Assembly (NCBI GenBank): GCA_012728655.1
Contig: JAAYEQ010000012.1
Span: 18,641-82,640, forward strand
DNA length: 64,000 nucleotides
Direction of reading: 5' to 3'
Source of the DNA: Syntrophomonadaceae bacterium
Lineage (GTDB): Bacteria > Bacillota > Syntrophomonadia > Syntrophomonadales > DTU052
Positions within the stretch are counted from its first letter, which is position 1. Every line of letters starts with the position of its first letter. The position numbers and the translations under genes are program-made. Shown here in pieces: positions 42,712 through 52,367 of this stretch. Under the pieces are notes generated by a model. It had not been told where the DNA came from. It searched no databases and saw nothing but the letters and a program-made list of their open reading frames with translations.

Positions 42712-43737
42712 ATGCGCAAGATACCGACAATCGAGGCAGTGGGACTAACCCTGTGTCATGATATAACCGAGATTGTCCCGGGGCAGGTGAAGCGAAGAGC
42801 CTTCAAACGCGGACATGTGATCCGGTCCGAAGACATATCGGTTTTGCTCGACCTGGGAAAGGAATACATCTACTGCTGGCAGGATGACGAGCAGCTAATC
42901 CATGAGGACGAGGCGGCTTTGGCCCTGGCGAAATCTGCGGCCGGGGAGGGCCTGATTTTCACTGAACCCAACCAGGGTAAGGTTAACATCGTTGCCGATA
43001 TGGACGGCCTTTTGCAGGTGCGGGCGGATTCCCTTAACCGCATAAACGATATTGACGGCATAATTCTCGCCACACTGCATAACAACCGCGTAATTAAGCG
43101 CGGTATGGTGGCAGCCGGAACCAGGATCATTCCCCTGACCATAGAAAAAGAAAAGCTCGCCCTGGCCGAAAAGGTTTGTGCCGACGAAGGGCCCGTGCTG
43201 AACATCAAGCCTTTTCGACCACTCCGGGTCGGTATGGTAACCACCGGGAACGAGGTTTACAAGGGACGCATCAAAGACGGGTTCTGCTCGGTGATAAGCC
43301 AAAAAATTGCCGATTTTGGAGGGTCTCTGATTCGTCAGGTAATAGTGCCCGACAGTTCGGAGGCAATCTCCAACGAGATAATACAACTGATTGCCGATGG
43401 AGCCGAACTGGTCCTGGTTACCGGAGGGATGTCGGTGGACCCCGATGATGTAACCCCCAGCGGAATCCGCAAGTCGGGAGCCGAGGTAGTATTCTATGGG
43501 GTACCGGTTCTGCCGGGTTCGATGTTTATGCTGGCTTATCACGGGGATATCGCGGTCTGTGGGATTCCGGGGTGTGTGATGTTTAACGGTATAACCAGTC
43601 TGGATCTTATTCTTCCCCTCCTGTTCGCCGGCGAGAGGTTGAATCGCTCATGGGCCGTCGGCCTCGGACACGGCGGTCTGTGCCTGGAATGCCCGGAATG
43701 CCATTACCCCGTCTGTGCGTTCGGCAAGGGTTCGTAA
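42712..43737 (+). CDS. Molybdopterin-binding (MoeA/MogA-like) protein with Cys-rich C-terminus
   Basis: GMVTTGNEVYKGRIKDG, LVTGGMSVDPDDVTP; C-terminal CLECPECHYPVCAFGKG. Confidence 0.85.
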   Translation: MRKIPTIEAVGLTLCHDITEIVPGQVKRRAFKRGHVIRSEDISVLLDLGKEYIYCWQDDEQLIHEDEAALALAKSAAGEGLIFTEPNQGKVNIVADMDGLLQVRADSLNRINDIDGIILATLHNNRVIKRGMVAAGTRIIPLTIEKEKLALAEKVCADEGPVLNIKPFRPLRVGMVTTGNEVYKGRIKDGFCSVISQKIADFGGSLIRQVIVPDSSEAISNEIIQLIADGAELVLVTGGMSVDPDDVTPSGIRKSGAEVVFYGVPVLPGSMFMLAYHGDIAVCGIPGCVMFNGITSLDLILPLLFAGERLNRSWAVGLGHGGLCLECPECHYPVCAFGKGS

Positions 43738-43751
43738 GAGGTTAAAAGCTG

Positions 43752-44924
43752 ATGCTGATCAACGTTGATTACCAAACCGCCCAGCGTCTCCTCCTCCAGC
43801 AGGCCACCCCGCTGGCCGTCGAGGAGATTCCACTGATAAACGCTTACGACCGTGTACCCTACCAGGGGTTGAGGGCTCCGCTGTCCATTCCCTCCGGTCC
43901 CTGTTCGGCAGTGGACGGCTATGCCCTCCACCCGGCTGATCTTGACGCTGCAGGTCCCCTCCGGGTTGTTAACCTGAGTTTTCTTGATATTGCTCAATAC
44001 CGACTGCAAAAAGGGGAAACTGCTCCTGTAAACACCGGTTTCCCCGTTCCCCGGAATACGGCAGCAGTGATCCCTCATGAAGGGGTCGAGATGGAGAGAG
44101 GGTACCTATTGGCCGGAAAACCTGTAAAAGCGGGCAGCAATATAAGATTGCCGGGCGAAGACTTTCAGCCCGGCGAACTGCTGTTTCCGGCGAACAAACG
44201 CCTGACAGCCGGAATGATCGCCGCCGCAGCCGCCTGCGGGACAACCAGTATTCACGTGTACCGGAAACCCCGGGTTGGCATTCTGAACCTCAGCCCCTAC
44301 CACACTATAAGGCCGATAACCTATTTCGCCGATCTGCTTCCCGACAGCAACGGCCCGCTGCTGGCATCCCTGGTGACCCGTGACCGGGGAGAGGTGGCGT
44401 GGGTTTCCGACCAGTTTGACCAAAACCTTTCGGAGATCGACCTGCTGCTTACTACCGGCGGTACTTACGCCAGAGGAAAAAGTGAGGCGCAGTCGCTGCT
44501 GGAAACACTGGGGGCCACCATACTGTTCTGGGGAACCAGCATACAACCGGGCGGTCACAATGGAGCCGGCGTCATCGGTTCAACGCCGGCTGTCTGTCTG
44601 TCGGGAAACCCGGCGGCCTGTGCGGTCGGTTATGAATTACTGGTATCACCGGTCCTGCGCCGGTTGCAGGGAATGGAGCCCGACCTGCTGCGCCTCATGG
44701 CTACCTGCGTAAATGACGTTTCGGTAACCGCGCGCAGAACACCGCGCTTCTTAAGAGGCAGAGCCCGCTGCTGCCGTAATGGATGGGAAGTAGAGGTTCT
44801 TCCCGGACAAAAAGCCAGCATGATTCGCTCTCTCCTGGATTATAACGCGCTGATCGAGATCCCCGGAGGGATATCTCAAGTAACAGCAGGCACCGAGATC
44901 GAAATAATAATGGTTGGGCAGTGA
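43752..44924 (+). CDS. Divergent MoeA-like molybdopterin molybdenumtransferase
   Basis: MoeA N-terminal signature SAVDGYALHPAD, LTTGGTYARG, LSGNPAACAVGYELL. Confidence 0.85.
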   Translation: MLINVDYQTAQRLLLQQATPLAVEEIPLINAYDRVPYQGLRAPLSIPSGPCSAVDGYALHPADLDAAGPLRVVNLSFLDIAQYRLQKGETAPVNTGFPVPRNTAAVIPHEGVEMERGYLLAGKPVKAGSNIRLPGEDFQPGELLFPANKRLTAGMIAAAAACGTTSIHVYRKPRVGILNLSPYHTIRPITYFADLLPDSNGPLLASLVTRDRGEVAWVSDQFDQNLSEIDLLLTTGGTYARGKSEAQSLLETLGATILFWGTSIQPGGHNGAGVIGSTPAVCLSGNPAACAVGYELLVSPVLRRLQGMEPDLLRLMATCVNDVSVTARRTPRFLRGRARCCRNGWEVEVLPGQKASMIRSLLDYNALIEIPGGISQVTAGTEIEIIMVGQ

Positions 44925-45184
44925 AGTAATCCCAACAAGGCAGCAACCACGAAAGTGCCGGACAACCAAAGTAATAATGGTAGGACAAAAACGTGATCCG
45001 GATGCCGTGTCCTCAACACCGGATAATATAAAGCGGCGGCACAAATGAAAAACCGGATGCGGGTTTAATTAATTACGCCGCCATTATGATGGCAGGCTGC
45101 AAAACACGAGCAGGCGAAACAGCACCGGTCGGGGCGCATTGGAACCGAGTACGGCCAAGGTTTAATCTCTTCCTTCCCGCAGGT

Positions 45185-47074
45185 TCAGACCACGATCTGC
45201 AGTTGCTGCAGTTTTTGGGTGGTAGGCTGCCCGGCTTTATCCCATCCCCTGATCTTGTAATACAACGGCAGCATTGAAGAGAGGTCTACCTTGGTGTCAG
45301 CGCGAGCCGGATCTATGGTCTCACTGGTAAGCCGAAGGGGCAAAGTATCCTCCGCGCCGTTCAGCCCCTCCCGGATATTAAACACCCGCTCCATGTTAAA
45401 AGAACGCTCGCCCAGCTGCAGGAACTTACCGGTGGTCATCTTAATCCCGGTAGCCAGCCGTACAGCCTGAGCCTGAGGAAAGAGGTAAAGGCTGTTGAAG
45501 GGCAGGAGGCACGGCAGAAGTCCTCCTGTTCTTTCCAGCAGGAAGCGGCTGCCAATCATCGATTTCCCCAAAAGCCTGAGTACCGCTCCGCCGGGATTCA
45601 TTTTGTAAATCAAATCGGGTACCAGGGTAAATGATGTAAACAGACAGGAGCCGGCGGCTGATATGGCCTCCATCCCGTTCTGAAAGAGTACGGTCAGGGC
45701 CGGTTTGCCTTTATCGGTCAGCGCGTCAATAAACAGCGGTCCCAGGGCTTCCAGGAACACCAGGTAACCTCCGTTCAGATGACACCCGCCCCGGTTGGCG
45801 GTGGCATAACCCAAACCCATACCTACCGCCTTGCGGGGATCATAAGCCGCGAGTTCCAGCCCCTTACTGTGAATGGCAAATTCCCGTCCCCCGTACTTGT
45901 CGGCCATGGCCTTGACTCCATCAGCCAGATCGCTGTACTCACCCTCCCGGTAGGCTATCTTGTTTATGACTTCGGCGATCCCGGCAGTCTCCCCGAAACG
46001 CAGGCCGAAATCCTTAATGCCCCGTTCCTGCAGTTCCATGGCAAAACCAAGAACACTCCCCAGTGATATGGTGTCAAGCCCTAAAAGATCGGCCTGGTGA
46101 TTCCATAGCTTTATCATTTCCAGATCCGAATTTTCCAGATTGGAACCCAGCATCCCCAGGGTTTCATACTCCGGTCCCTTGACTTCCTTATCCCCCAACA
46201 TCACCCTGCGCTCACAGCGGATGGGACAGCCGGGGCACCCTGAGTTTCGGACCAGATGCTTTTCCGCCAGGTATTCACCGGAAATCTTGTCCGCTTGCTC
46301 AAACTTTCCCCGCTGGTAGTTCCGGGTGGGCAAAATCCCCGCCCGGTTCATTTTCAGGACAAAGTTGGCGGTACCGTAGCGGGGCAGGATTTCTCCCGTA
46401 CTCGTATGCGCCTGCAGGAGCTTGACCCACCTGCGGCTGAACTCCCTGAAAGCTTCGGGTTCAGCCAATGGGATTTTCTTTTTCCCGGATGCAACCACCG
46501 CTTTTAAGTTTTTGCTGCCCATCACGGCTCCGACTCCACAGCGCCCGATCACCCGCTCCCCCGATACGGCACAGGCATACCTGACCTGATTCTCCCCGGC
46601 GGGGCCAATCACCAGGGTCCCATATTCCCGGCCAAAGCGCAACCGTGTCTCTTCGGTATTCAGCCCCCACAGGTCCAACGCATCCCTGATTCTGATTTGG
46701 CCGTCGACTACCTCGATAAAGGAAGGGCTCGGAGCCCGGCCGCGGATTATAAGTCCTTCATAGCCGGCCCGGCGAAGCCTCACCCCCAAAGCTCCCCCAC
46801 AGTTGGAAGAAGCAATCCCTCCCGTCAGCACATTCTTGGTGGTCACGTTAAAACGACCGGAAGAGGGTGCTCCGGTTCCGGTAAGCGGTCCGGTGTTGAT
46901 TATCAAGACGTTCTCAGGCGACAGGGGAGAAACTCCGGGTGGGAGCACATCATAGAGTATCCTGGCCGCCAGAGCCTTCCCGCCAAGATAACGCTCAAAG
47001 TAATCCCTGGATATCGGGTAATCCTTTACCTCCCCGGTTGACAAATCAACCTCAGCATAGCGTGGCAGCTCCAT
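45185..47074 (-). CDS. aor: Aldehyde ferredoxin oxidoreductase (tungsten enzyme)
   Basis: GGKALAARILYD, RFNVTTKNVLTGGIASSNCGG, CPGCPIRC Fe-S motif and downstream AAGSCLF. Confidence 0.93.
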   Translation of the reverse strand: MELPRYAEVDLSTGEVKDYPISRDYFERYLGGKALAARILYDVLPPGVSPLSPENVLIINTGPLTGTGAPSSGRFNVTTKNVLTGGIASSNCGGALGVRLRRAGYEGLIIRGRAPSPSFIEVVDGQIRIRDALDLWGLNTEETRLRFGREYGTLVIGPAGENQVRYACAVSGERVIGRCGVGAVMGSKNLKAVVASGKKKIPLAEPEAFREFSRRWVKLLQAHTSTGEILPRYGTANFVLKMNRAGILPTRNYQRGKFEQADKISGEYLAEKHLVRNSGCPGCPIRCERRVMLGDKEVKGPEYETLGMLGSNLENSDLEMIKLWNHQADLLGLDTISLGSVLGFAMELQERGIKDFGLRFGETAGIAEVINKIAYREGEYSDLADGVKAMADKYGGREFAIHSKGLELAAYDPRKAVGMGLGYATANRGGCHLNGGYLVFLEALGPLFIDALTDKGKPALTVLFQNGMEAISAAGSCLFTSFTLVPDLIYKMNPGGAVLRLLGKSMIGSRFLLERTGGLLPCLLPFNSLYLFPQAQAVRLATGIKMTTGKFLQLGERSFNMERVFNIREGLNGAEDTLPLRLTSETIDPARADTKVDLSSMLPLYYKIRGWDKAGQPTTQKLQQLQIVV

Positions 47075-47232
47075 CCCATCACCTTCCTTCTCTCCCCTAA
47101 ATGAGAAAATGACCGCTTAACTAGAGGTTAATAGTATGAGATTGCTGCTGTCAATATATGGCATCAAGGACGAGAAACTGTAATACGGAGTGAAAAACCG
47201 GCCGCCAAATATTAAGCAAGCTGAAAATGGAG

Positions 47233-47330
47233 GCCTTCCTGCGGTCGGTAACGATTTGTTTAATTTGATTGGTATTCTGATTACTGCTAAGGGAGGGGCC
47301 CTTCCTGCAGTTGGTAACGGGTTGCTTTAA
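47233..47330. repeat. Imperfect ~31-bp direct repeat, 67-bp spacing
   Basis: CTTCCTGCGGTCGGTAACGATTTGTTTAA vs CTTCCTGCAGTTGGTAACGGGTTGCTTTAA. Confidence 0.5.
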
Positions 47331-47353
47331 TACGGGGCCCATGTGGTCCGCAC

Positions 47354-47800
47354 TTACGTATTGGTAAAGGTTTCGGCGATAATCCTCAAAAGGCAGGCTT
47401 CAAAACGCTTATCATCTTCACCGGTTCTCTTTTTCGGCCCTCTGGTTCGGCCTCCCGCGCGGCGAATTTTTGCTTTGGCCTCCCGCTCCTCGAGCAGGAA
47501 ATCAATGCGGTCCGGGCGATATTCACGGCCGTTCGGGGTTAAACAGCGGGCACCTTTGCTGAGAACCATGGCCGCCAGTCCCCAGTCCTGGGTTACCACC
47601 ACGTCGCCGGCCTCAGTCAGGTTGATCACCTTGATATCAACCTCCTGGGGATCGTCGCCCACCACCACATGGTGGTCCGAGATGATATTATGATTAAAAC
47701 TGGCCACCGTCCACACGGGAATCCCGAATCTTTGTCCCACCGACCTGCAGATCTGCAGCACGGACCTGGGGCAGGCGTCAGCGTCTACCAGGATCTTCAA
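47354..47800 (-). CDS. YaiI/YqxD (DUF188) family protein
   Basis: [22 protein letters not shown] then TTG start at 47800; ORF track extends upstream to 47953. Confidence 0.88.
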   Translation of the reverse strand: MKILVDADACPRSVLQICRSVGQRFGIPVWTVASFNHNIISDHHVVVGDDPQEVDIKVINLTEAGDVVVTQDWGLAAMVLSKGARCLTPNGREYRPDRIDFLLEEREAKAKIRRAGGRTRGPKKRTGEDDKRFEACLLRIIAETFTNT

Positions 47801-47953
47801 TTTATGCCCTCCGTATCGCTCAGGTAGTCTTGGCTTCGCCATGCAAAGAGCGAAATCCTTGCCATCCTCCGGATCACTCCTTCGTAAAATACGGCCAGTT
47901 ATCCCATGGTGCCCGGCACCCAGCGGGACCGGGGCCGCTTCTAACGCAGGCAC

Positions 47954-49309
47954 TTATTCCCCGCAATGTTCCGCATCCGCGGCTGCAGGCGGATCATTCG
48001 GATCCGGGGTTCGGGAGTTGCTCCGGGGAAGTACCACATGCTCCATGAATAACGCTGCCGCCAACCCGATTATAAAACCATTCCCCAGCAGCGGTCTTAT
48101 GGCAGCCGGGAAAGTGCCGACTACCTCTGCGGGCAAAAAGGCGATAACGGTGCCAAGCATGAGCGGCAGTCCTATCACCAGCAAACTTTCGAGATCCGAA
48201 CTCTCCATGGAGTCAACAGCCACCAGCAATCCGGTTGCCAGCTGCACCGACATGATATAGATCAGGATCACGGCGACCACCACCGAAGGGATAATGCTTA
48301 TAATCGCCATGAAAGCCGGAATGAAGGCAGCCGCCACCAGACCCAGAGCGGCAGGAATCAGGGTGAAGCGGGAGGCACAACTGGTGGAGACTATCACTCC
48401 CGGGCTCCCCGAAAAATTTACCGGGCCGATAACCCCCATGAGCCCGGATATGATATTCCCGAAACCGGTGACAGACAGCCCCCGAGTGATCCTTCTCTTA
48501 AGCCCCGGAGGCTTGATTATTTCTCCCACCGCCTGCATTGAGCCCAGGTCGTTAATTGAAAGAGCCAGGAAACAGATGAGAAAAGCAGTAAATACCGGCG
48601 TATCGAAAGTAAAACGAATCTCCGGATACCCGGGATAATTTACCCCCGATTCAATACCGGTTAAAAGGTTATTCGGCAGGCCGAAAATGGCTGTATATAC
48701 CACCCATCCGGCGATGAGGGACCAGAGCATCAAGGCGGACTTCCAAAAACCCGATAAAAACCGGTGGGCCAAAAAAGTAGCGGTGAGCATCACCAGAGCA
48801 AAAACCAGGTTGGTCAGTGTGGATGTTTCCGTACCCTCACCGATGATAAGATTCATAATAGTCGGCACCAAGGTTACCGCAACCAGCGAGAGGATGACGG
48901 CAATTACCCGGGGAGTAAAGAACCGAACCAGCTTCCCAAACAAACCGGTTACGGTCAGCAGTACGAGAAATACACCTCCCAATAGAATAGAGGAGTAGAT
49001 GGCATCGATGCCGCGAGTTTGACTGGCTATCATCCCCACCAGCAATACGGAGGAAGGTCCGAGAATCAACGGCAGCCGGTGTCCCCACAGGATCTGCACC
49101 ATCAGGGTCAGCCCGGTCACCAGTGACAGCCGCTGCAGGTACAGGATCTCGGCCTCAACATTGGCAGACTGCAGGCCGGCAACCACCTTGCCCATAATGA
49201 TGAGCGGAGGAACCGCCAATATAAACCACTGCAGTCCAAAGGCCAGCCATTGCCCCCAGGGAGGCATCTCATCCAGTCCATATCGAAATCTCATAGCCGG
49301 AAACCTCAC
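47954..49309 (-). CDS. NCS2-family xanthine/uracil permease-like transporter
   Basis: Multi-TM; NCS2-like GPVNFSGSPGVIVSTSCASR region. Confidence 0.82.
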   Translation of the reverse strand: MRFPAMRFRYGLDEMPPWGQWLAFGLQWFILAVPPLIIMGKVVAGLQSANVEAEILYLQRLSLVTGLTLMVQILWGHRLPLILGPSSVLLVGMIASQTRGIDAIYSSILLGGVFLVLLTVTGLFGKLVRFFTPRVIAVILSLVAVTLVPTIMNLIIGEGTETSTLTNLVFALVMLTATFLAHRFLSGFWKSALMLWSLIAGWVVYTAIFGLPNNLLTGIESGVNYPGYPEIRFTFDTPVFTAFLICFLALSINDLGSMQAVGEIIKPPGLKRRITRGLSVTGFGNIISGLMGVIGPVNFSGSPGVIVSTSCASRFTLIPAALGLVAAAFIPAFMAIISIIPSVVVAVILIYIMSVQLATGLLVAVDSMESSDLESLLVIGLPLMLGTVIAFLPAEVVGTFPAAIRPLLGNGFIIGLAAALFMEHVVLPRSNSRTPDPNDPPAAADAEHCGE

Positions 49310-49390
49310 TCAATCTCATACCGCACAGCATTACGGGCCAAGATGACTCGTGCAGCAACCCCATCCCCGCGACGACACACCACAGCGCTT

Positions 49391-50662
49391 CTAGGTCCAG
49401 TAAAACAGGTAGAGGTAAACCATGGCCATCAAAATCGTAAGCAGCATGATGGGAAAGCCAATCTTCAGAAAGTCAATAAATCTTATGGGATTCCCGTACC
49501 GTTCAGCTATCCCGGCCACAATGACGTTGGCGGCTGCTCCGACCAGGGTCCCGTTTCCACCCAGGCAGGCTCCCAGGGCCAGGGTCCACCATAACGGCTC
49601 CACCGGCATACTGGACATGGTTTCCATGGCCTGTATCAAAGGGATCATGGTAGCAACGAACGGAATGTTATCCACAAAAGAGGAGGCGATAGCCGACAGC
49701 CACAGCACCAGCATACCGGTGTGGAGCAGGTTCCCACCGGTCAGTTCCAGCGCTTTCTCCGCTACAACCTCAATAACCCCTCTGACTTCCAATCCCCCTA
49801 CTATAATGAATAAGCCGGCAAAGAAGAAAATAGTCGGCCACTCCACCGTCAGCAAAGTTTCTTCAGGATCCTCGCCCGCTATTAGCATCAGGAGAGAAGC
49901 TCCCAGCAGGGCTATCGTTGCCGATTCCAGGTGTAAAGCCTGGTGCAGCAGGAATCCGACCATGGTTAAGCCCAGGACCGCCAGCGAACTCTTAAGAAGT
50001 TTCCAGTCCTTGATGTATTCCCTTTCTTCCAGGCTCATCAGCTGGTTAATGTTTTCCTCGCTGGCATCCAAATCCTTCCTAAAAACGAAGATCAGTATGG
50101 CAGTAATGACAACAAATATTACGATAACTGGCGGGGCCAGGTTGACCAGAAAATCCATAAAACCCAGGCCGGTGGCCCCACCAATCATGATATTGGGCGG
50201 GTCACCGATTAAGGTTGCAGTCCCGCCAATGTTGCAGGCCAGAATTTCAGTAAACAGGTAAGGAACCGGCGAGACGTCCAGGCGGTCGGCAATGGCAAAG
50301 GTAACCGGAACAATCAGCAGCACGGTAGTAACATTATCCAGCAACGCGGAAGCAACTGCAGTTATTACGGCCAATGCGGCCAGAATTGCCAACGGCTTTC
50401 CCCGCGCCACTTTGGCGGCTTTAATGGCCAGGTACTCGAAAACCCCGCTCTGCCTGGTTATACCTACAATGATCATCATACCTATCAACAGCCCGATGGT
50501 GTTGAAGTCAATGGCGTTCACCGCTTGTTCCTGGGATATTACGCCCAGGGCAATAGCAATCGCCGCCCCGACCAAGGCGATGATGGTACGGTGAATCTTT
50601 TCCACCACGATGAATATGTAGGCAACAGCAAAAATTCCGATTGACAGCCAGAACATCAACAA
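49391..50662 (-). CDS. ArsB/NhaD/SLC13-like ion transporter
   Basis: Multi-TM; ACNIGGTATLIGDPPNIMIG and GNGTLVGAAANVI repeats. Confidence 0.88.
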   Translation of the reverse strand: MLMFWLSIGIFAVAYIFIVVEKIHRTIIALVGAAIAIALGVISQEQAVNAIDFNTIGLLIGMMIIVGITRQSGVFEYLAIKAAKVARGKPLAILAALAVITAVASALLDNVTTVLLIVPVTFAIADRLDVSPVPYLFTEILACNIGGTATLIGDPPNIMIGGATGLGFMDFLVNLAPPVIVIFVVITAILIFVFRKDLDASEENINQLMSLEEREYIKDWKLLKSSLAVLGLTMVGFLLHQALHLESATIALLGASLLMLIAGEDPEETLLTVEWPTIFFFAGLFIIVGGLEVRGVIEVVAEKALELTGGNLLHTGMLVLWLSAIASSFVDNIPFVATMIPLIQAMETMSSMPVEPLWWTLALGACLGGNGTLVGAAANVIVAGIAERYGNPIRFIDFLKIGFPIMLLTILMAMVYLYLFYWT

Positions 50663-50765
50663 ACCAACAACTCCTTCTTCCTCAGTTTACAAAAAGAAAA
50701 GCCAATTAACAAAAAGTGCTTACATTAGTCAACAGCCCCACCTGGGTCCATGCGGCGGGCAGGGC

Positions 50766-50812
50766 AAAAAAGAAGGCCCCCTCCAGTTATCTGGTAGTAG
50801 GGTCTTCCTTAT
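50766..50812 (-). terminator. Intrinsic terminator downstream of aminomutase gene
   Basis: Minus strand GGAAGACCCT ... AGGGGGCCTTCTTTTTT. Confidence 0.6.
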
Positions 50813-50879
50813 CCCACCTCATTATAAATCAAATCTTGTATTAGAGTCTTGTTTACTGTTGGCGCCGTACCTTGAGCGA

Positions 50880-52178
50880 TCAGCCGGTCATCTCATCCTG
50901 ACCCGGTACTAACTCCTCTTCGTTGCCGGGCGGTTCATTGTAAACCTCAAAAACTCTCCCTTCCCAGGTCCTGAGGGTGACCACGTCTTCCTGCATATCC
51001 AGGATATAATTGGGCATTACCGGTATTTTTCCGTAACCGCCCGGCGCATTCAGGATATAAGTGGGAACTGCCAATCCTGAAGTATGGCCGCGCAGGGACT
51101 CCATTATACTCAACCCGGTACAGATGCTGGTCTGCCAGTGTCGGGTACCCCGAACATCCTTGGCATGAAAGATGTAATACGGCCGAACCCGAATGCGCAG
51201 CAGCTCATGATTCAGTTTCCTCATTATCGTGGGCGAATCGTTTATGCCCTTCAGCAGCACCGCCTGATTCCCCAGGACTACCCCGGCCTCCGCCAGCCGG
51301 CTGCATGCGTCACGTGCTTCCGGAGTAACCTCTAAGGGATGGTTAAACTGGGTATTGATATATATGGGCGGATAGCGACGGAGCACCTCGCATAATTCGG
51401 GCGTCACCCGTTGGGGAAGGGTCACCGGTGTCCTGGTGCCTATCCTCTTGATTTCCACATGGGGGATCCGGTGCAGTTCACCAAGTATCCAATCCAGGTA
51501 CTGGTCACTCAGCAGCAGTGCGTCCCCTCCGGTAATTAATACATCCCTTATCTCGCGATTCTCCGCAACATAGGCTATGGCTTCCGATATATCGCTGCTC
51601 TTTGCATGGTGGTCTTTCTCGCCGATATTGCGCCTCCGCTGGCAGTGCCGGCAGAACATGGCGCACTGGTTGGTAACATTTATTATCAATCGGTCAGGAT
51701 AGCGCCTGGTTACGCAAGGCGCAGGCGAAGTCATGGCTTCGTTCATGGGATCCAAGCTTCCCCCTTCATCCAGTTCCCGTATATCGGGAACCGCCTGGCG
51801 GAAGATGGGATTATCATGGTAATCGTCCGGCACCAGGCTCAGGTAGTAGGGAGATATGGCCCAGCGAAACAGCTTGCCAACTTTTTCTACCCGCTTCTTT
51901 TCCACTTCTCCCATACCCAGGATATCAGCAAGTACCCCGGCATCTTTAATCCGGTTCTTTAGCTGCCAACGCCAGTCATCCCAATCCTGAAGGCTGCCGC
52001 CCAAATAATCCAGAATCTGCTGCTTGCGGACTTCTGCTCTTTCATAAGTTGTCAAGCCGGTTTCCACAGCTTCTGCTTCCCTCATATACGACAGTGCATC
52101 CCGGCTCAATTGTTCAGCTCTTATCAAAGCCTGCTGCCTGATATCATCAACAGCCTTTTTCTCTCTCATGCGCATCAC
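50880..52178 (-). CDS. eam: Lysine 2,3-aminomutase family; predicted glutamate 2,3-aminomutase (radical SAM, PLP)
   Basis: CAMFCRHCQRRR radical SAM motif; PYYIFHAKDVRGTRH and YILNAPGGYGKIPVMPNY carry K and N where lysine aminomutase has the two substrate-binding Asp. Confidence 0.85.
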   Translation of the reverse strand: MMRMREKKAVDDIRQQALIRAEQLSRDALSYMREAEAVETGLTTYERAEVRKQQILDYLGGSLQDWDDWRWQLKNRIKDAGVLADILGMGEVEKKRVEKVGKLFRWAISPYYLSLVPDDYHDNPIFRQAVPDIRELDEGGSLDPMNEAMTSPAPCVTRRYPDRLIINVTNQCAMFCRHCQRRRNIGEKDHHAKSSDISEAIAYVAENREIRDVLITGGDALLLSDQYLDWILGELHRIPHVEIKRIGTRTPVTLPQRVTPELCEVLRRYPPIYINTQFNHPLEVTPEARDACSRLAEAGVVLGNQAVLLKGINDSPTIMRKLNHELLRIRVRPYYIFHAKDVRGTRHWQTSICTGLSIMESLRGHTSGLAVPTYILNAPGGYGKIPVMPNYILDMQEDVVTLRTWEGRVFEVYNEPPGNEEELVPGQDEMTG

Positions 52179-52310
52179 TCTCTTTCTCTATCTTTCTCTC
52201 TATGTAACTTTTGTTGCCCAAGGAAGATTACATTAGAAAGGCCCGATAGTCAGTAGATTCGGTTAGCAGTTGGCCGGAGGACTGATGATAAAATGATGAT
52301 AATTATGGAG

Positions 52311-52340
52311 AAAAAATTAACCAAAGAGCACCTTTGGTTA
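52311..52340 (-). terminator. Riboswitch expression-platform terminator
   Basis: Minus strand AACCAAAG-GTGCT-CTTTGGTT followed by AATTTTTT, between aptamer and coding region. Confidence 0.85.
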
Positions 52341-52367
52341 GTTAATGCCATGACTCAGGTCTCCCTT

